Numbered from the stretch's first letter, positions 26,523 to 34,200 are shown. The stretch: DNA of 64,000 bases from Mycobacterium sp. 1100029.7 (GCF_001665235.1 NZ_LZSC01000038.1:1-64000), one strand, 5' to 3'. The notes: generated by a model not told the origin, from the letters alone. Translations and numbers: made by a program.

Positions 26523-27650
26523 GTGGATTCGTCGAGCGGGGGCGGCGCCGGAACGGGCGACGACGCGGACAACACCATGCACTACCCCAAGGTGGTGCTG
26601 GTCACTGGCGCGTGCCGCTTTCTCGGTGGCTACCTGATTGCCCGTCTTGCGCAGAACCCCATGATCCAGGGCGTTATCGCGGTGGACGCGATCGCGCCGA
26701 GCAAGGACATGCTGCGCCGGATGGGACGGGCCGAGTTCGTTCGTGCTGACATCCGTAATCCCTTTATAGCCAAGGTAATTCGCAACGGCGATGTCGACAC
26801 GGTGGTGCACGCCGCGGCGGCGTCGTATGCGCCGCGCTCCGGCGGTTCGGCGGCGCTGAAGGAACTCAACGTGATGGGCGCGATGCAACTGTTCGCGGCC
26901 TGCCAGAAAGCGCCCTCGGTCCGCCGCGTGGTGCTGAAGTCGACGTCGGAGGTGTACGGGTCGAGCCCGCACGATCCGGTGATGTTCACCGAGGACAGCA
27001 GCAGCCGCCGGCCGCTGCGCGGCGGTTTCGCGAAAGACTCCCTGGACATCGAGGGTTATGTGCGCGGCCTTGGCCGGCGCCGGCCCGACATTGCGGTGAC
27101 GATTCTGCGGCTTGCCAACATGATTGGCCCGGCGATGGACACCACGCTGTCCCGGTATCTGGCCGGACCATTGGTGCCGACGATGTTCGGTCGCGACGCC
27201 CGACTGCAGTTGCTGCACGAGCAGGATGCGTTGGGCGCGCTGGAGCGGGCGGCGATGGCCGGTAGGGCCGGCACCTTCAACGTCGGTGCCGACGGAATCA
27301 TCATGCTGTCGCAAGCAATTCGGCGCGCGGGCCGGATTCCGTTGCCGGTGCCCGGATTCGGGGTCTTCGCACTCGATTCGCTGAGACGGGCCAATCGGTA
27401 CACTGAGATCAATCGCGAGCAATTCAATTACTTGAGTTATGGCCGCGTCATGGACACCACCAGGATGCAATCAGAGCTCGGCTACCAGGCAAAATGGACG
27501 ACGGCAGAGGCGTTTGATGACTACGTTCGTGGTCGCGGCCTAACTCCCATAATCGACCCGCATCGGGTACGCTCCATGGAGGGTCGCGCCATAGCCTTAG
27601 CGCAGCGCTGGGGAAGCCGAAATCCAATTCCATGGGGTGGGGTCAGGTAG
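26523..27650 (+). CDS. galE2: NAD-dependent epimerase/dehydratase (GalE2-like, Rv0501)
   Basis: 375-residue extended SDR. It has the Rossmann motif VTGACRFLGGYLIARL (about 27-42; the usual GxxGxxG is GACRFLG), VVHAAAASYAPRSG, and KSTSEVYGSS as the serine region. The usual YxxxK motif is not obvious near that site. The C-terminus (YLSYGRVMDTTRMQSELGYQ) is epimerase-like. It may act on a nucleotide sugar, or on a lipid intermediate given the acyltransferase and methyltransferase downstream; the GalE2 name is by position only. GTG start with polar leader. It ends 5 bp before the acyltransferase start. Confidence 0.85.
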   Translation: MDSSSGGGAGTGDDADNTMHYPKVVLVTGACRFLGGYLIARLAQNPMIQGVIAVDAIAPSKDMLRRMGRAEFVRADIRNPFIAKVIRNGDVDTVVHAAAASYAPRSGGSAALKELNVMGAMQLFAACQKAPSVRRVVLKSTSEVYGSSPHDPVMFTEDSSSRRPLRGGFAKDSLDIEGYVRGLGRRRPDIAVTILRLANMIGPAMDTTLSRYLAGPLVPTMFGRDARLQLLHEQDALGALERAAMAGRAGTFNVGADGIIMLSQAIRRAGRIPLPVPGFGVFALDSLRRANRYTEINREQFNYLSYGRVMDTTRMQSELGYQAKWTTAEAFDDYVRGRGLTPIIDPHRVRSMEGRAIALAQRWGSRNPIPWGGVR

Positions 27651-27655
27651 ATATC

Positions 27656-28723
27656 GTGGCGGGTGAAACCAGAGCGAATGTCATTCCCCTGCATAGCAAT
27701 CGGGGTCGCGTCGCAGCTCGCCGGAGGGCCGACCAACGTGCTGATGCGTCGCGTCAGCATCCGTCACTGCTGTCCGATCCGCGCGGCGGGGCGTCGGCTG
27801 AGCAGATCGCCGCGGTGGTTCGCGAGATCGACGAGCACCGCCGTGTCGCGGGTGCGGGATCGGCCGGTGAGGCGCCGCTCAACGAGTTTGCTCAACAAGT
27901 CGCCGCGGTCGCCGGGTTCTTCCGGCAGCGGCTGACGGGCGATTACACCGTCGACGAGTTCGGGTTCGATCCGCACTTCAACAACGCGATCGTCCGCCCT
28001 TTGCTGCGTTTCTTTTTCAAGAACTGGTTCCGCGTCGAGGTCAGCGGAATCGAGAACCTGCCGACCGAAGGCGCCGCGCTGCTGGTGGCCAATCACGCCG
28101 GCGTGCTGCCGTTCGACGGCCTGATGCTGTCGGTGGCGGTGCACGACGAGCACCCGGCGCAACGCGACATGCGGCTGCTGGCCGCCGACATGGTGTTCGA
28201 CCTTCCATTGATCGGCGAAGCCGCCCGCAAGGCCGGCCACACCATGGCCTGCACGACGGACGCACACCGGCTGCTGGCGGCCGGGGAGCTCACCGCGGTG
28301 TTCCCGGAGGGCTACAAGGGGCTGGGCAAGCGTTTCGAGGACCGCTACCGGCTGCAGCGGTTCGGTCGCGGCGGCTTCGTGACCGCGGCGCTGCGCACCA
28401 AGGCGCCGATCATCCCGTGCTCGATCATCGGGTCCGAGGAGATCTACCCGATGCTCACCGACGTCAAGCTGTTGGCGCGCCTGTTCGGCCTGCCGTACTT
28501 CCCGGTGACCCCGCTGTTCCCGTTGGCCGGGCCGGCGGGACTGGTGCCGCTGCCGTCGAAGTGGCGTATCGCGTTCGGCGAGCCGATCTACACCGACGAC
28601 TACGCCGCGTCGGACGCCGAGGACCCGATGGTCACCTTCGAGCTGACCGACCAGGTGCGCGAGACGATTCAGCAGACGCTGTACCGGCTGCTCGCCGGGC
28701 GCCGCAACATCTTCCTGGGCTGA
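27656..28723 (+). CDS. LPLAT-family acyltransferase (Rv0502)
   Basis: 355-residue membrane-associated acyltransferase of the PlsC/LPLAT fold. It has NHAGVLPFDGLMLS (catalytic histidine about residue 147, in a variant of the usual HX4D spacing), AADMVFDLPLIGEAARKAG, the acyl-acceptor motif FPEGYKGLGKRFEDRY and IPCSIIGSEEIYP. An N-terminal basic region (ARRRADQRAD) and a coiled helix (AEQIAAVVREIDEHRR) precede it. The acceptor lipid is unknown. The GTG at 27656 matches the orthologue; the open frame reaches 27632. A very strong terminator follows. Confidence 0.87.
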   Translation: MAGETRANVIPLHSNRGRVAARRRADQRADASRQHPSLLSDPRGGASAEQIAAVVREIDEHRRVAGAGSAGEAPLNEFAQQVAAVAGFFRQRLTGDYTVDEFGFDPHFNNAIVRPLLRFFFKNWFRVEVSGIENLPTEGAALLVANHAGVLPFDGLMLSVAVHDEHPAQRDMRLLAADMVFDLPLIGEAARKAGHTMACTTDAHRLLAAGELTAVFPEGYKGLGKRFEDRYRLQRFGRGGFVTAALRTKAPIIPCSIIGSEEIYPMLTDVKLLARLFGLPYFPVTPLFPLAGPAGLVPLPSKWRIAFGEPIYTDDYAASDAEDPMVTFELTDQVRETIQQTLYRLLAGRRNIFLG

Positions 28724-28782
28724 GAAGTATTTGTCTTCGGCTACCGGCTATTTCGCCTGGTGGCTCATTGTTGATCGCCTAA

Positions 28783-28823
28783 GCAAAACCGCCCCGGAGC
28801 CGAGGGCTCCGGGGCGGTTTTGC
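28783..28823. terminator. Strong bidirectional terminator
   Basis: A 19-bp perfect stem (28783-28801 paired with 28805-28823) with a 3-base loop GAG. The arms carry CAAAACC and GGTTTTG, giving T-runs in both directions. It lies between the acyltransferase stop (28723) and the convergent cmaA2-like stop (28831). Confidence 0.92.
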
Positions 28824-28830
28824 GCGAAAG

Positions 28831-29757
28831 TTACTTGACCAGCGTGAACTGGCACACGTTGGTGTAGCCGTCGCGGAACAGGTCTGAGCAGCCCCGTAAG
28901 TACTTCAGGTAGATGTCGTACGTCTCCTGCCCCTTCAGGGCAATCGCCTCTTCCTTGTGCGCCTCCAGGGCATCGCCCCAGGCGGTCAGCGTCGGCACAT
29001 AGTTCTTACCGATGAAGTGGTGCCGCTCGATCTTGAAACCCGCATCCTGCGAGTACTTGTCGACCAAGTCGACCTGAGGCAACTTTCCGCCCGGGTAGAT
29101 CTCCTTGAGGATGAAGCTGATGAACCGCAGCAGGGTCATGTTGACCTTCAGGCCCATCGCGTTGCCCTCGTCGCGGCTGGGGACCACGATCGAGTGCAGC
29201 AGCATGCGGCCGTCGTCGGGCAGCAAGTCGTAGTACTTCTTGAAGAAGCTGGCGTAGCGCTCGTACCCGGCGTCACCGGCGCCGTCGGCGAAGTGCTCGA
29301 ACGCACCCAGCGACACGATGCGGTCGATCGGCTCGTCGGGGAATTCCTCCCAGCCCTGGATCCGCACCTCCTTGCGGCGGGGGCTGTCGATTTTCTCGAA
29401 CTCCGCCACGCAGTGGGCGTGCTGGTTCTCGCTGAGCGTCAGGCCGATGACGTTGACGTCGTACTCCTGCACCGCGTGCCGCATTGTCGAACCCCAGCCG
29501 CTGCCGATGTCGAGCAGCGTCATGCCCGGCTCGAGGTTCAGCTTGTCCAGCGCGAGTTTGCGCTTGGCGTACTGCGCCTCTTCCAGCGTCTTGGTCAGAT
29601 TCTGCGGGTCCGGGTTCTCATCGAAGTAACCGCAGCTGTAAGTCATCGACGGGTCAAGCCACAGCTTGAAGAATTCGTTTGACTTGTCGTAGTGGGACCG
29701 AACCGCTTCTACGGGCGGCTTTAGCTGGGTGCCACCTGCTTCCCCCTGGGACGTCAT
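28831..29757 (-). CDS. cmaA2: Cyclopropane mycolic acid synthase, CmaA2-like
   Basis: 308-residue SAM-dependent methyltransferase; CmaA2 makes trans-cyclopropane rings in methoxy- and ketomycolates. The N-terminus [20 protein letters not shown], the CmaA2-specific [20 protein letters not shown] and the end [20 protein letters not shown] identify the branch. Two differences from the recalled family are visible. The SAM motif reads LLDIGSGWG (Ser for the usual Cys). The loop after YSCGYFDE carries an insert (NPDPQNLTK) before TLEEAQ. The middle third ([19 protein letters not shown]) is also divergent. The start is chosen at [13 protein letters not shown]. The gene is last of three minus-strand genes. 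Confidence 0.9.
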   Translation of the reverse strand: MTSQGEAGGTQLKPPVEAVRSHYDKSNEFFKLWLDPSMTYSCGYFDENPDPQNLTKTLEEAQYAKRKLALDKLNLEPGMTLLDIGSGWGSTMRHAVQEYDVNVIGLTLSENQHAHCVAEFEKIDSPRRKEVRIQGWEEFPDEPIDRIVSLGAFEHFADGAGDAGYERYASFFKKYYDLLPDDGRMLLHSIVVPSRDEGNAMGLKVNMTLLRFISFILKEIYPGGKLPQVDLVDKYSQDAGFKIERHHFIGKNYVPTLTAWGDALEAHKEEAIALKGQETYDIYLKYLRGCSDLFRDGYTNVCQFTLVK

Positions 29758-29767
29758 TAAATCGACC

Positions 29768-30301
29768 CTACTTTCCGGCAGATATGGATGCAATTGCGGC
29801 GACGGTTTCTTCGGCGCGCGCGTCTGGATGTGAGGCTTCACCAAGCATCGTCACGACGCTGGTGATGATTGGGTTCCCCTCGGCGTCTGTCACTTCGCTG
29901 CGAATCTCCGCGATGACGGTGCCGTGGGACTCGATGACCGAGTCTAGATAGGTGTCGAAGTACAGCCTGTCGTGGGCCAGGATCGGGCGGTGGAACAGGA
30001 ATTTCTGGTCGCGATGCAGCACCCGGGCGATGTTGATCGGAATGTTGAACTTGGTGAAGATGTCGAGCTGCACACGCCGGCCGGCGATCGCCAGGAACGT
30101 CAAAGGCGCCACCACGGCCGGGTAGCCGGCCGCCGTCGCATCCTCGTCGCTGAAGTGCACGGGGTGCTCGTCCTTGACCGAGACCGCGAACTCTTTGATC
30201 TTTTCGCGTCCGACCTCGAAGTAATCCGGTGCCCGGTAATGGCTGCCGATGAGGCTCTGGGTCCCCTCGGGAAGGCTTGTGGACGCCTTTGGAGTTGTCA
30301 T
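29768..30301 (-). CDS. HadA-like (3R)-hydroxyacyl dehydratase subunit (Rv0504c)
   Basis: 177-residue single-hotdog protein of the MaoC/FAS1-like dehydratase N-terminal type, related to HadA and HadC of FAS-II. The visible core is [50 protein letters not shown] and [16 protein letters not shown]. The H/D catalytic pair sits in the partner subunit in HadAB-type enzymes and no partner is next to it here. It lies 10 bp upstream of the cmaA2-like start, so a linked role in mycolate synthesis is plausible. ATG start at 30301; the longer open frame overlaps the phosphatase gene. Confidence 0.87.
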   Translation of the reverse strand: MTTPKASTSLPEGTQSLIGSHYRAPDYFEVGREKIKEFAVSVKDEHPVHFSDEDATAAGYPAVVAPLTFLAIAGRRVQLDIFTKFNIPINIARVLHRDQKFLFHRPILAHDRLYFDTYLDSVIESHGTVIAEIRSEVTDAEGNPIITSVVTMLGEASHPDARAEETVAAIASISAGK

Positions 30302-30348
30302 GGCTTTGGCCGGCTCCCCACTTAATAGTTGCTCAGCGGCGCAGCTTA

Positions 30349-31263
30349 TCAGCGTGATTGGCGCCGAGACGCCAACGCCGCCAGCGCACCGCCCGCTGCG
30401 CCGAGCGCCAGCGCCGAGGGCACCCCGATCCGCGCGGCCTTGCGGGCAGTCCGGAAATCGCGGATTTCCCAGCCCCGTTCGCGTGCCAGACTGCGCAGCC
30501 GGGCATCGGGGTTGATGGCGACCGCCGTGCCCACCAGCGACAGCATCGGCACGTCGTTGTAACTGTCGGAGTACGCGGTGCACCGTTTGAGGTTGAGGCC
30601 CTCGCGGATGGCCAGCGACCGCACGGCATGTGCCTTGCCGGGGCCGTGCAGGATGTCGCCGACCAGACGGCCGGTGAAGATCCCGTCGACCGACTCGGCG
30701 ACCGTGCCCAGGGCGCCGGTCAGGCCAAGCCGGCGCGCAATGGTCGCGGCGAGCTCGTAGGGCGTCGCGGTGATCAACCAGACCTGCTGGCCGGCGTCGA
30801 GATGCATCTGGGTCAGTTCGCGAGTGCCCGCCCAGATCTTGTCGGCGATGCTCTCGTCGTAGACGTCCTCGCCGAGAGCGACCAGCTCCTCGACCGAGCG
30901 GCCCTCGATGAAGGTCAGCGCTTTGCGTCGGCCGGCGGCGACGTCGTTGCTGTTTTCCTTGCCGAGCAGCTGAAACTTGGCCTGCGCGTAGATGAATCCG
31001 ACGACGTCGCGATACGTGAAGTAGTTACGCGCGGCCAGTCCGCGTCCGAAGTGCACGGCCGAGGACCCTTGCACCAGCGTGTTGTCGACGTCGAAGAAAG
31101 CAGCGGCGGTCAGGTCGATCGGTGGCGGCGGGCCGCCCTCGGCGGCGGTCGCTTCCTGCAGGCCCTCGAGCGCCCGCGCCGCGCTGGCGTTGGCGGCCAC
31201 GGATTCCAGGTCGTGGCGGGCGGCGGGGTCTACATACGATTCATCCGACTCAGAGGAAGTCAT
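30349..31263 (-). CDS. serB1: HAD-IB phosphatase, SerB1-like (Rv0505c)
   Basis: 304-residue haloacid dehalogenase-type hydrolase. The DxD nucleophile motif [15 protein letters not shown] has D58 and D60. Motif II is in [10 protein letters not shown], motif III/IV in [15 protein letters not shown]. The subfamily includes phosphoserine phosphatase and CicA-type lipid phosphatases; serine synthesis is not proven. A hydrophobic C-terminal segment ([20 protein letters not shown]) may touch the membrane. AGGAGGT lies six bases before the ATG. The M. tuberculosis protein is longer. 252 bp without a supported gene follow up to the island at 31516. Confidence 0.87.
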   Translation of the reverse strand: MTSSESDESYVDPAARHDLESVAANASAARALEGLQEATAAEGGPPPPIDLTAAAFFDVDNTLVQGSSAVHFGRGLAARNYFTYRDVVGFIYAQAKFQLLGKENSNDVAAGRRKALTFIEGRSVEELVALGEDVYDESIADKIWAGTRELTQMHLDAGQQVWLITATPYELAATIARRLGLTGALGTVAESVDGIFTGRLVGDILHGPGKAHAVRSLAIREGLNLKRCTAYSDSYNDVPMLSLVGTAVAINPDARLRSLARERGWEIRDFRTARKAARIGVPSALALGAAGGALAALASRRQSR

Positions 31264-31515
31264 CGCCACACCTCCTAAATCGCCGTGCCGCTCGGTGGCC
31301 GGTTCTGCGGCCGCTTCCAACCCTATCGGGCAGATGTGCGGGGCCACTTCAGACCTCTGGCATCGTTTGTGGTCGTGGCGGCGGGAGGTCGGGTGGTGCG
31401 TGGGTGAGCGCCCAAACCCTGTTGTCGCACACTGCGTTTCTGCGCGCTGTCAGGGTCCCAGCCGCTGCACCGCCAAGCCACGTGAGGGACGTGACAATGC
31501 AGAGCAGGTCTGACG

Positions 31516-31734
31516 TCAGCGATTTTTTGGGTCGTACTCAGTGCCTGAAGTGTCGTCCCAGAACTTCGGCGAGATCTCCTTAATCTTATCTTCGGGTGGG
31601 ATGGCATCCACCTCTCTTTGGAATTGGTCAAAAGCGGCACGGGCTCGGGCTAATTCGGCGTCGGTGGGCGGGGTGACGCCAGCTTCCTCGGGAGAGGATA
31701 CGATTTTCCCTGCAATCTTCTCGCTCAGGGTCAA
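31516..31734 (-). CDS. Small hypothetical protein at the end of the accessory island
   Basis: 72-residue acidic protein, no recognised family: IAGKIVSSPEEAGVTPPTDA, a short helix LARARAAFDQFQREVDAIPP and a charged C-terminus WDDTSGTEYDPKNR. No signal or membrane segment. A perfect AGGAGG (31735-31740) lies right against the TTG at 31734. A CTG six bases further in (31728) has ideal spacing, so the true start is probably non-standard. It is the last gene of the minus-strand WXG100/immunity operon, 25 bp after the second immunity-like gene. Confidence 0.5.
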   Translation of the reverse strand: MTLSEKIAGKIVSSPEEAGVTPPTDAELARARAAFDQFQREVDAIPPEDKIKEISPKFWDDTSGTEYDPKNR

Positions 31735-31759
31735 CCTCCTGCAGCTCCGATGTTATTGG

Positions 31760-32455
31760 CTAGCATTCGGATGACATTGGCTTCCGCCACGCCGGAATTT
31801 TTGACGTGATGTGGTCCGGCATGCCGTCCAGCAGTGCCGCTGTCAACTCCTCGAATGATAAAGCGAGAACTTCCATTCTCGGTTGTTCCGCGGGTAATGC
31901 AAATCCGTAATGCTGAGGGCTTTCTTCGAACGTATAGCGTTTGAGATGTCGTGCTGCAAAGCCAACCTTTAAAGTCGGACACTCCCTGTTGAGAAACTCA
32001 ACAGCTTCCTCACTCGCCGGCTCTATTTGTATGCGCGGGTCGAGCCCCCGATCATGCCATTTCACGAACAGCGTCTCCAATCGAACTGAGCTACGGACAC
32101 TGTCGCCGATTGCCGAAATAATATATTTCCCCGCATCAGACACCCTAGAAAACATGACCTCAATGGTTTCGGTTCTGAATGCGTCTCGTTCATGTAGTAA
32201 TGAACGCACGACGCAATAGTAGCCTTCGGGTGAACGCGTAATTATCCACGCGCCCCAATAACCATCCTTCCAATCAGGCCACTTCTTGAGTTTCTCGGAG
32301 TAGTCAGAGCGGAAGTAAAGGCGACCATCTTCCCAGTCGGCTGCGTCGTAGGGTCCCTCGCCGGCCAGGTTCGCGATGCTACTCCAGAGACCGTAATACT
32401 GGATTACTGTGGCAAAATCCTCGCCCATATCCGTGTTACCGGCATACAAACCCAT
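31760..32455 (-). CDS. Immunity-protein-like gene, second copy
   Basis: 231-residue cytosolic protein. It shares three blocks in the same order with the 200-residue gene upstream: FSRVSDAGKY (102-111), FVKWHDRGLDP (120-130) and ALSFEELTAALLDGMP (198-213). They are therefore distant paralogues. Context (downstream of a WXG100 gene and toxin remnants, low GC) and a pattern resembling Imm61-type immunity proteins suggest that it neutralises a C-terminal toxin; the family name is tentative. The ATG at 32455 has AGAGAGG eight bases upstream. TTG at 32461 is an alternative. Confidence 0.65.
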   Translation of the reverse strand: MGLYAGNTDMGEDFATVIQYYGLWSSIANLAGEGPYDAADWEDGRLYFRSDYSEKLKKWPDWKDGYWGAWIITRSPEGYYCVVRSLLHERDAFRTETIEVMFSRVSDAGKYIISAIGDSVRSSVRLETLFVKWHDRGLDPRIQIEPASEEAVEFLNRECPTLKVGFAARHLKRYTFEESPQHYGFALPAEQPRMEVLALSFEELTAALLDGMPDHITSKIPAWRKPMSSEC

Positions 32456-32509
32456 GCTCAAAACCTCTCTGATGTACGCACTATCACGGAGCCAGATAGC
32501 CGTCGTCGA

Positions 32510-32554
32510 TCAATTCTGGATCAGCACGATTTTGGTCTTCTCGTCGAGGCTATA
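32510..32554 (-). pseudogene. Fragment of a toxin C-terminus fused to a copied WXG100 leader
   Basis: After the repeat copy ending at 32552, the minus strand reads YSLDEKTKIVLIQN and stops at TGA (32510-32512), 55 bp before the second immunity-like gene. It looks like the last residues of a deleted polymorphic toxin: the leader that should start a WXG100 gene (here TATA instead of TATG) runs straight into them. Very short, so the reading is inference from context. Confidence 0.35.
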
Positions 32555-32605
32555 GCGGCACTTTATTTACTGCCAGGCCCGCCCACAATTCACCCTGAGC
32601 CGCCC
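32552..32605. repeat. Direct repeat copy 1 (degenerate WXG100 leader)
   Basis: The first 48 bp match 33722-33769 at 45 positions (three substitutions). The repeat covers the start codon and upstream region of the WXG100 gene at 33723. In this copy the start codon is ATA, and a 10-bp tandem duplication present in copy 2 (CACCCTGAG(T/C)) occurs once. It lies between the two immunity-like genes. Confidence 0.85.
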
Positions 32606-32623
32606 TGAACTGAACTCGCGGCC

Positions 32624-33226
32624 TTATTTAGTCAAGACGTTAATACTGAACCAGTCGCTCGGGATTCCTTCGCGAAGCGCTTCTTCAAGCCGCTCGAAAT
32701 CGAGAACGATCACGTGTGATGCTGCAATGGCATCGTGCTCGCCCATCCATCCCCTATCGGTTGTTTCGTGGTCAACCGTCAAACTGACACGGCCGGGATA
32801 ATTTTCAGGATCGGGCTTCGTTAGAGTCACGCTCGGCTCCAGCCCCTGTTTGTACCACTTAAAACTTGGTGATTGAGTGTATTTTCCTGGTCGGGCCAAT
32901 TGGCTTATCAGGAATAAGGCGTACTTTTCGGCATCTTCGAATCGCCTAAACATCCAATAACGGCCGCGCGAGCTACGTGACTGCTTATCGATGTAATGCT
33001 GCCCGTTGTCGTCAACTAAGAAATAGGAAATCTCTCCGTCGTCGAGGAAACAAAAATTATCTTTGATCGTTGGCGGCCTTGTGCCCCACGGAATTCGATC
33101 GGGATCAGCATCCAATGGAAAATTACCCATCTTGTGTAGATACACTGCCTGCCACCGGTACCAGGACTCAACGATTCGGCGTAGCGGCGCAGGGAATGCG
33201 TTCAAGTCGATGTAGAGATCGGTCAT
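32624..33226 (-). CDS. Immunity-protein-like gene, first copy
   Basis: 200-residue cytosolic protein with no signal peptide or membrane helix. It has shared blocks FRRFEDAEKY (93-102), FKWYKQGLEP (122-131) and VLDFERLEEALREGIP (164-179), also found in the gene downstream. It starts 25 bp after the toxin remnant, with GGAG seven bases before the ATG. Base composition is far from the chromosome: 25 of 60 bases are G/C in 33001-33060. Role inferred: immunity protein for the toxin once encoded just upstream. Confidence 0.65.
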   Translation of the reverse strand: MTDLYIDLNAFPAPLRRIVESWYRWQAVYLHKMGNFPLDADPDRIPWGTRPPTIKDNFCFLDDGEISYFLVDDNGQHYIDKQSRSSRGRYWMFRRFEDAEKYALFLISQLARPGKYTQSPSFKWYKQGLEPSVTLTKPDPENYPGRVSLTVDHETTDRGWMGEHDAIAASHVIVLDFERLEEALREGIPSDWFSINVLTK

Positions 33227-33250
33227 TCATGTGCTCCTGGAGTTGCATAT

Positions 33251-33419
33251 TCAGTCTTCGGTCAGGAATCCCTGTGTCGAGAAGCTCCTGAACACTTGCT
33301 TCCGCGCCTTCAGGCGCAACCAGGAAATATTGGAGTCCTCCTCCGGGATGACCGAATCACCCCATCCGCTGCACGGCGTCCGCCAGCGCTTGGGGGTCCA
33401 CCTGGAATGCGTCAGCCAC
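33251..33419 (-). pseudogene. Gutted WXG100-domain toxin gene
   Basis: GTG at 33419, overlapping the WXG100 stop by 8 bp, begins MADAFQVDPQALADAVQRMG, a typical N-terminus of mycobacterial WXG100-domain proteins and toxins, then hits TGA (33357-33359). Within a few bases another frame reads VIPEEDSNISWLRLK...RSFSTQGFLTED and stops at 33251-33253, just before the immunity-like gene. The simplest reading is that the N-terminal 20 codons and C-terminal 33 codons of one long toxin gene were joined, with a frameshift, by a large internal deletion. Confidence 0.55.
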
Positions 33420-33723
33420 CGTGCACCTGCCGAATCGCTTGCGCGGAAACGGTTTCGCTGTGCTGAAATCCCATACCGGCCTGAGCTACCGCCGACGCCA
33501 GGATCGACAATCCGGCCTCGACTTCAGCCGCCCCGCGGTGCCACTGCTGCCATGCTGACGCGTAGGCATTACCCGATCCGCCTTGCCAGCCGCCCAACAT
33601 CTCGCCGACCTGGCCGTCCAGCGCGGCCAGCTGATTGCGCAGATTCTCGGCGCCTCCGCGCAGCGCCTGGGCGAATCCCTGCATCATCATCGGGTCCACG
33701 CGCAGCGCGTTTTCGGCGGCCAT
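33412..33723 (-). CDS. WXG100 (ESAT-6-like) protein
   Basis: 103-residue helical-hairpin protein of the ESX/type VII substrate family. The WXG turn is W46-Q-G48 in MLGGWQGGSG, flanked by two amphipathic helices. The C-terminal secretion motif position reads FQHSE (86-90), that is Phe where YxxxD/E has Tyr. Such proteins pair with a toxin carrying its own WXG100 domain, which is what the overlapping remnant downstream seems to be. ATG start at 33723. The leader is one copy of the island's direct repeat. It is first gene of the minus-strand island operon and divergent from the glutaredoxin-like gene. Confidence 0.85.
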   Translation of the reverse strand: MAAENALRVDPMMMQGFAQALRGGAENLRNQLAALDGQVGEMLGGWQGGSGNAYASAWQQWHRGAAEVEAGLSILASAVAQAGMGFQHSETVSAQAIRQVHGG

Positions 33724-33785
33724 AGCGGCAATTTATTTACTGCCGGGCCCGCCGACAATTCACCCTGAGTCACCCTGAGCCGCCC
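33722..33785. repeat. Direct repeat copy 2 (WXG100 gene leader)
   Basis: Intact counterpart of 32552-32605, containing the WXG100 start codon (33721-33723 on the minus strand), an inverted repeat CGGCA-N10-TGCCG (33726-33745) and two tandem CACCCTGAG(T/C) units (33761-33780). It presumably holds the WXG100 operon promoter. The inverted repeat is imperfect by one base in copy 1. Confidence 0.8.
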
Positions 33786-33808
33786 GACACCGATGCCACA
33801 CTGGTGCC

Positions 33809-34078
33809 ATGACCCCGGCCGCCACCCCCGCCAAGGTCGAGCTGTTGACCCGCAAAGGCTGCACGATCTGCGCGCAGGCCTACGCGCGGCTGGCCGAACT
33901 GGCCGAGGAACTGCACTTCGACCTGGCCAGCATTGATGTCGACGCCGCAGCAGCGGGCGGCGATCCGGCACTGCGCGCTGAGTTCGGCGACCGGCTGCCG
34001 GTGATCTTGCTCGATGGCGCCGAGCACAGTTACTGGGAAATCGACGAGCCCCGGCTGCGCGCCGACCTCGCCCGATAG
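33809..34078 (+). CDS. Glutaredoxin-like thioredoxin-fold protein (Rv0508)
   Basis: 89-residue cytosolic redox protein of the DUF836/glutaredoxin-like type. It has LLTRKGCTICAQAYARLAEL with the CxxC pair (CTIC), LPVILLDGAEHSYWEIDEPRL including the cis-proline, and a short C-terminal helix. It probably exchanges disulfides, perhaps with mycothiol. Its position just before hemA matches M. tuberculosis, where mmpS2 and mmpL2 come before it. Here the WXG100 island is divergent from it, and 85 bp lie between the two starts. Confidence 0.87.
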   Translation: MTPAATPAKVELLTRKGCTICAQAYARLAELAEELHFDLASIDVDAAAAGGDPALRAEFGDRLPVILLDGAEHSYWEIDEPRLRADLAR

Positions 34079-34200
34079 CTCCGTGGCCGCGAAGACTTGT
34101 GGGCCTTGACTCGTTATTTGGTAGCCCACCGAATAAACGTTTACCGTAGGTAGCAGTTCAGTTACTGGAGTAGCGAGGGAGCTGGCCAGGTGATGCTGCC

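Noticed and set aside
31264..31515. Short open frames between serB1 and the island
   Set aside because: No ribosome site or codon pattern supports them; probably leader sequence and old island edge.
34106..34137. TTGACT with GAATAA as a promoter for hemA
   Set aside because: The spacing is about 19 bp and the -10 match is poor; not strong enough to list.
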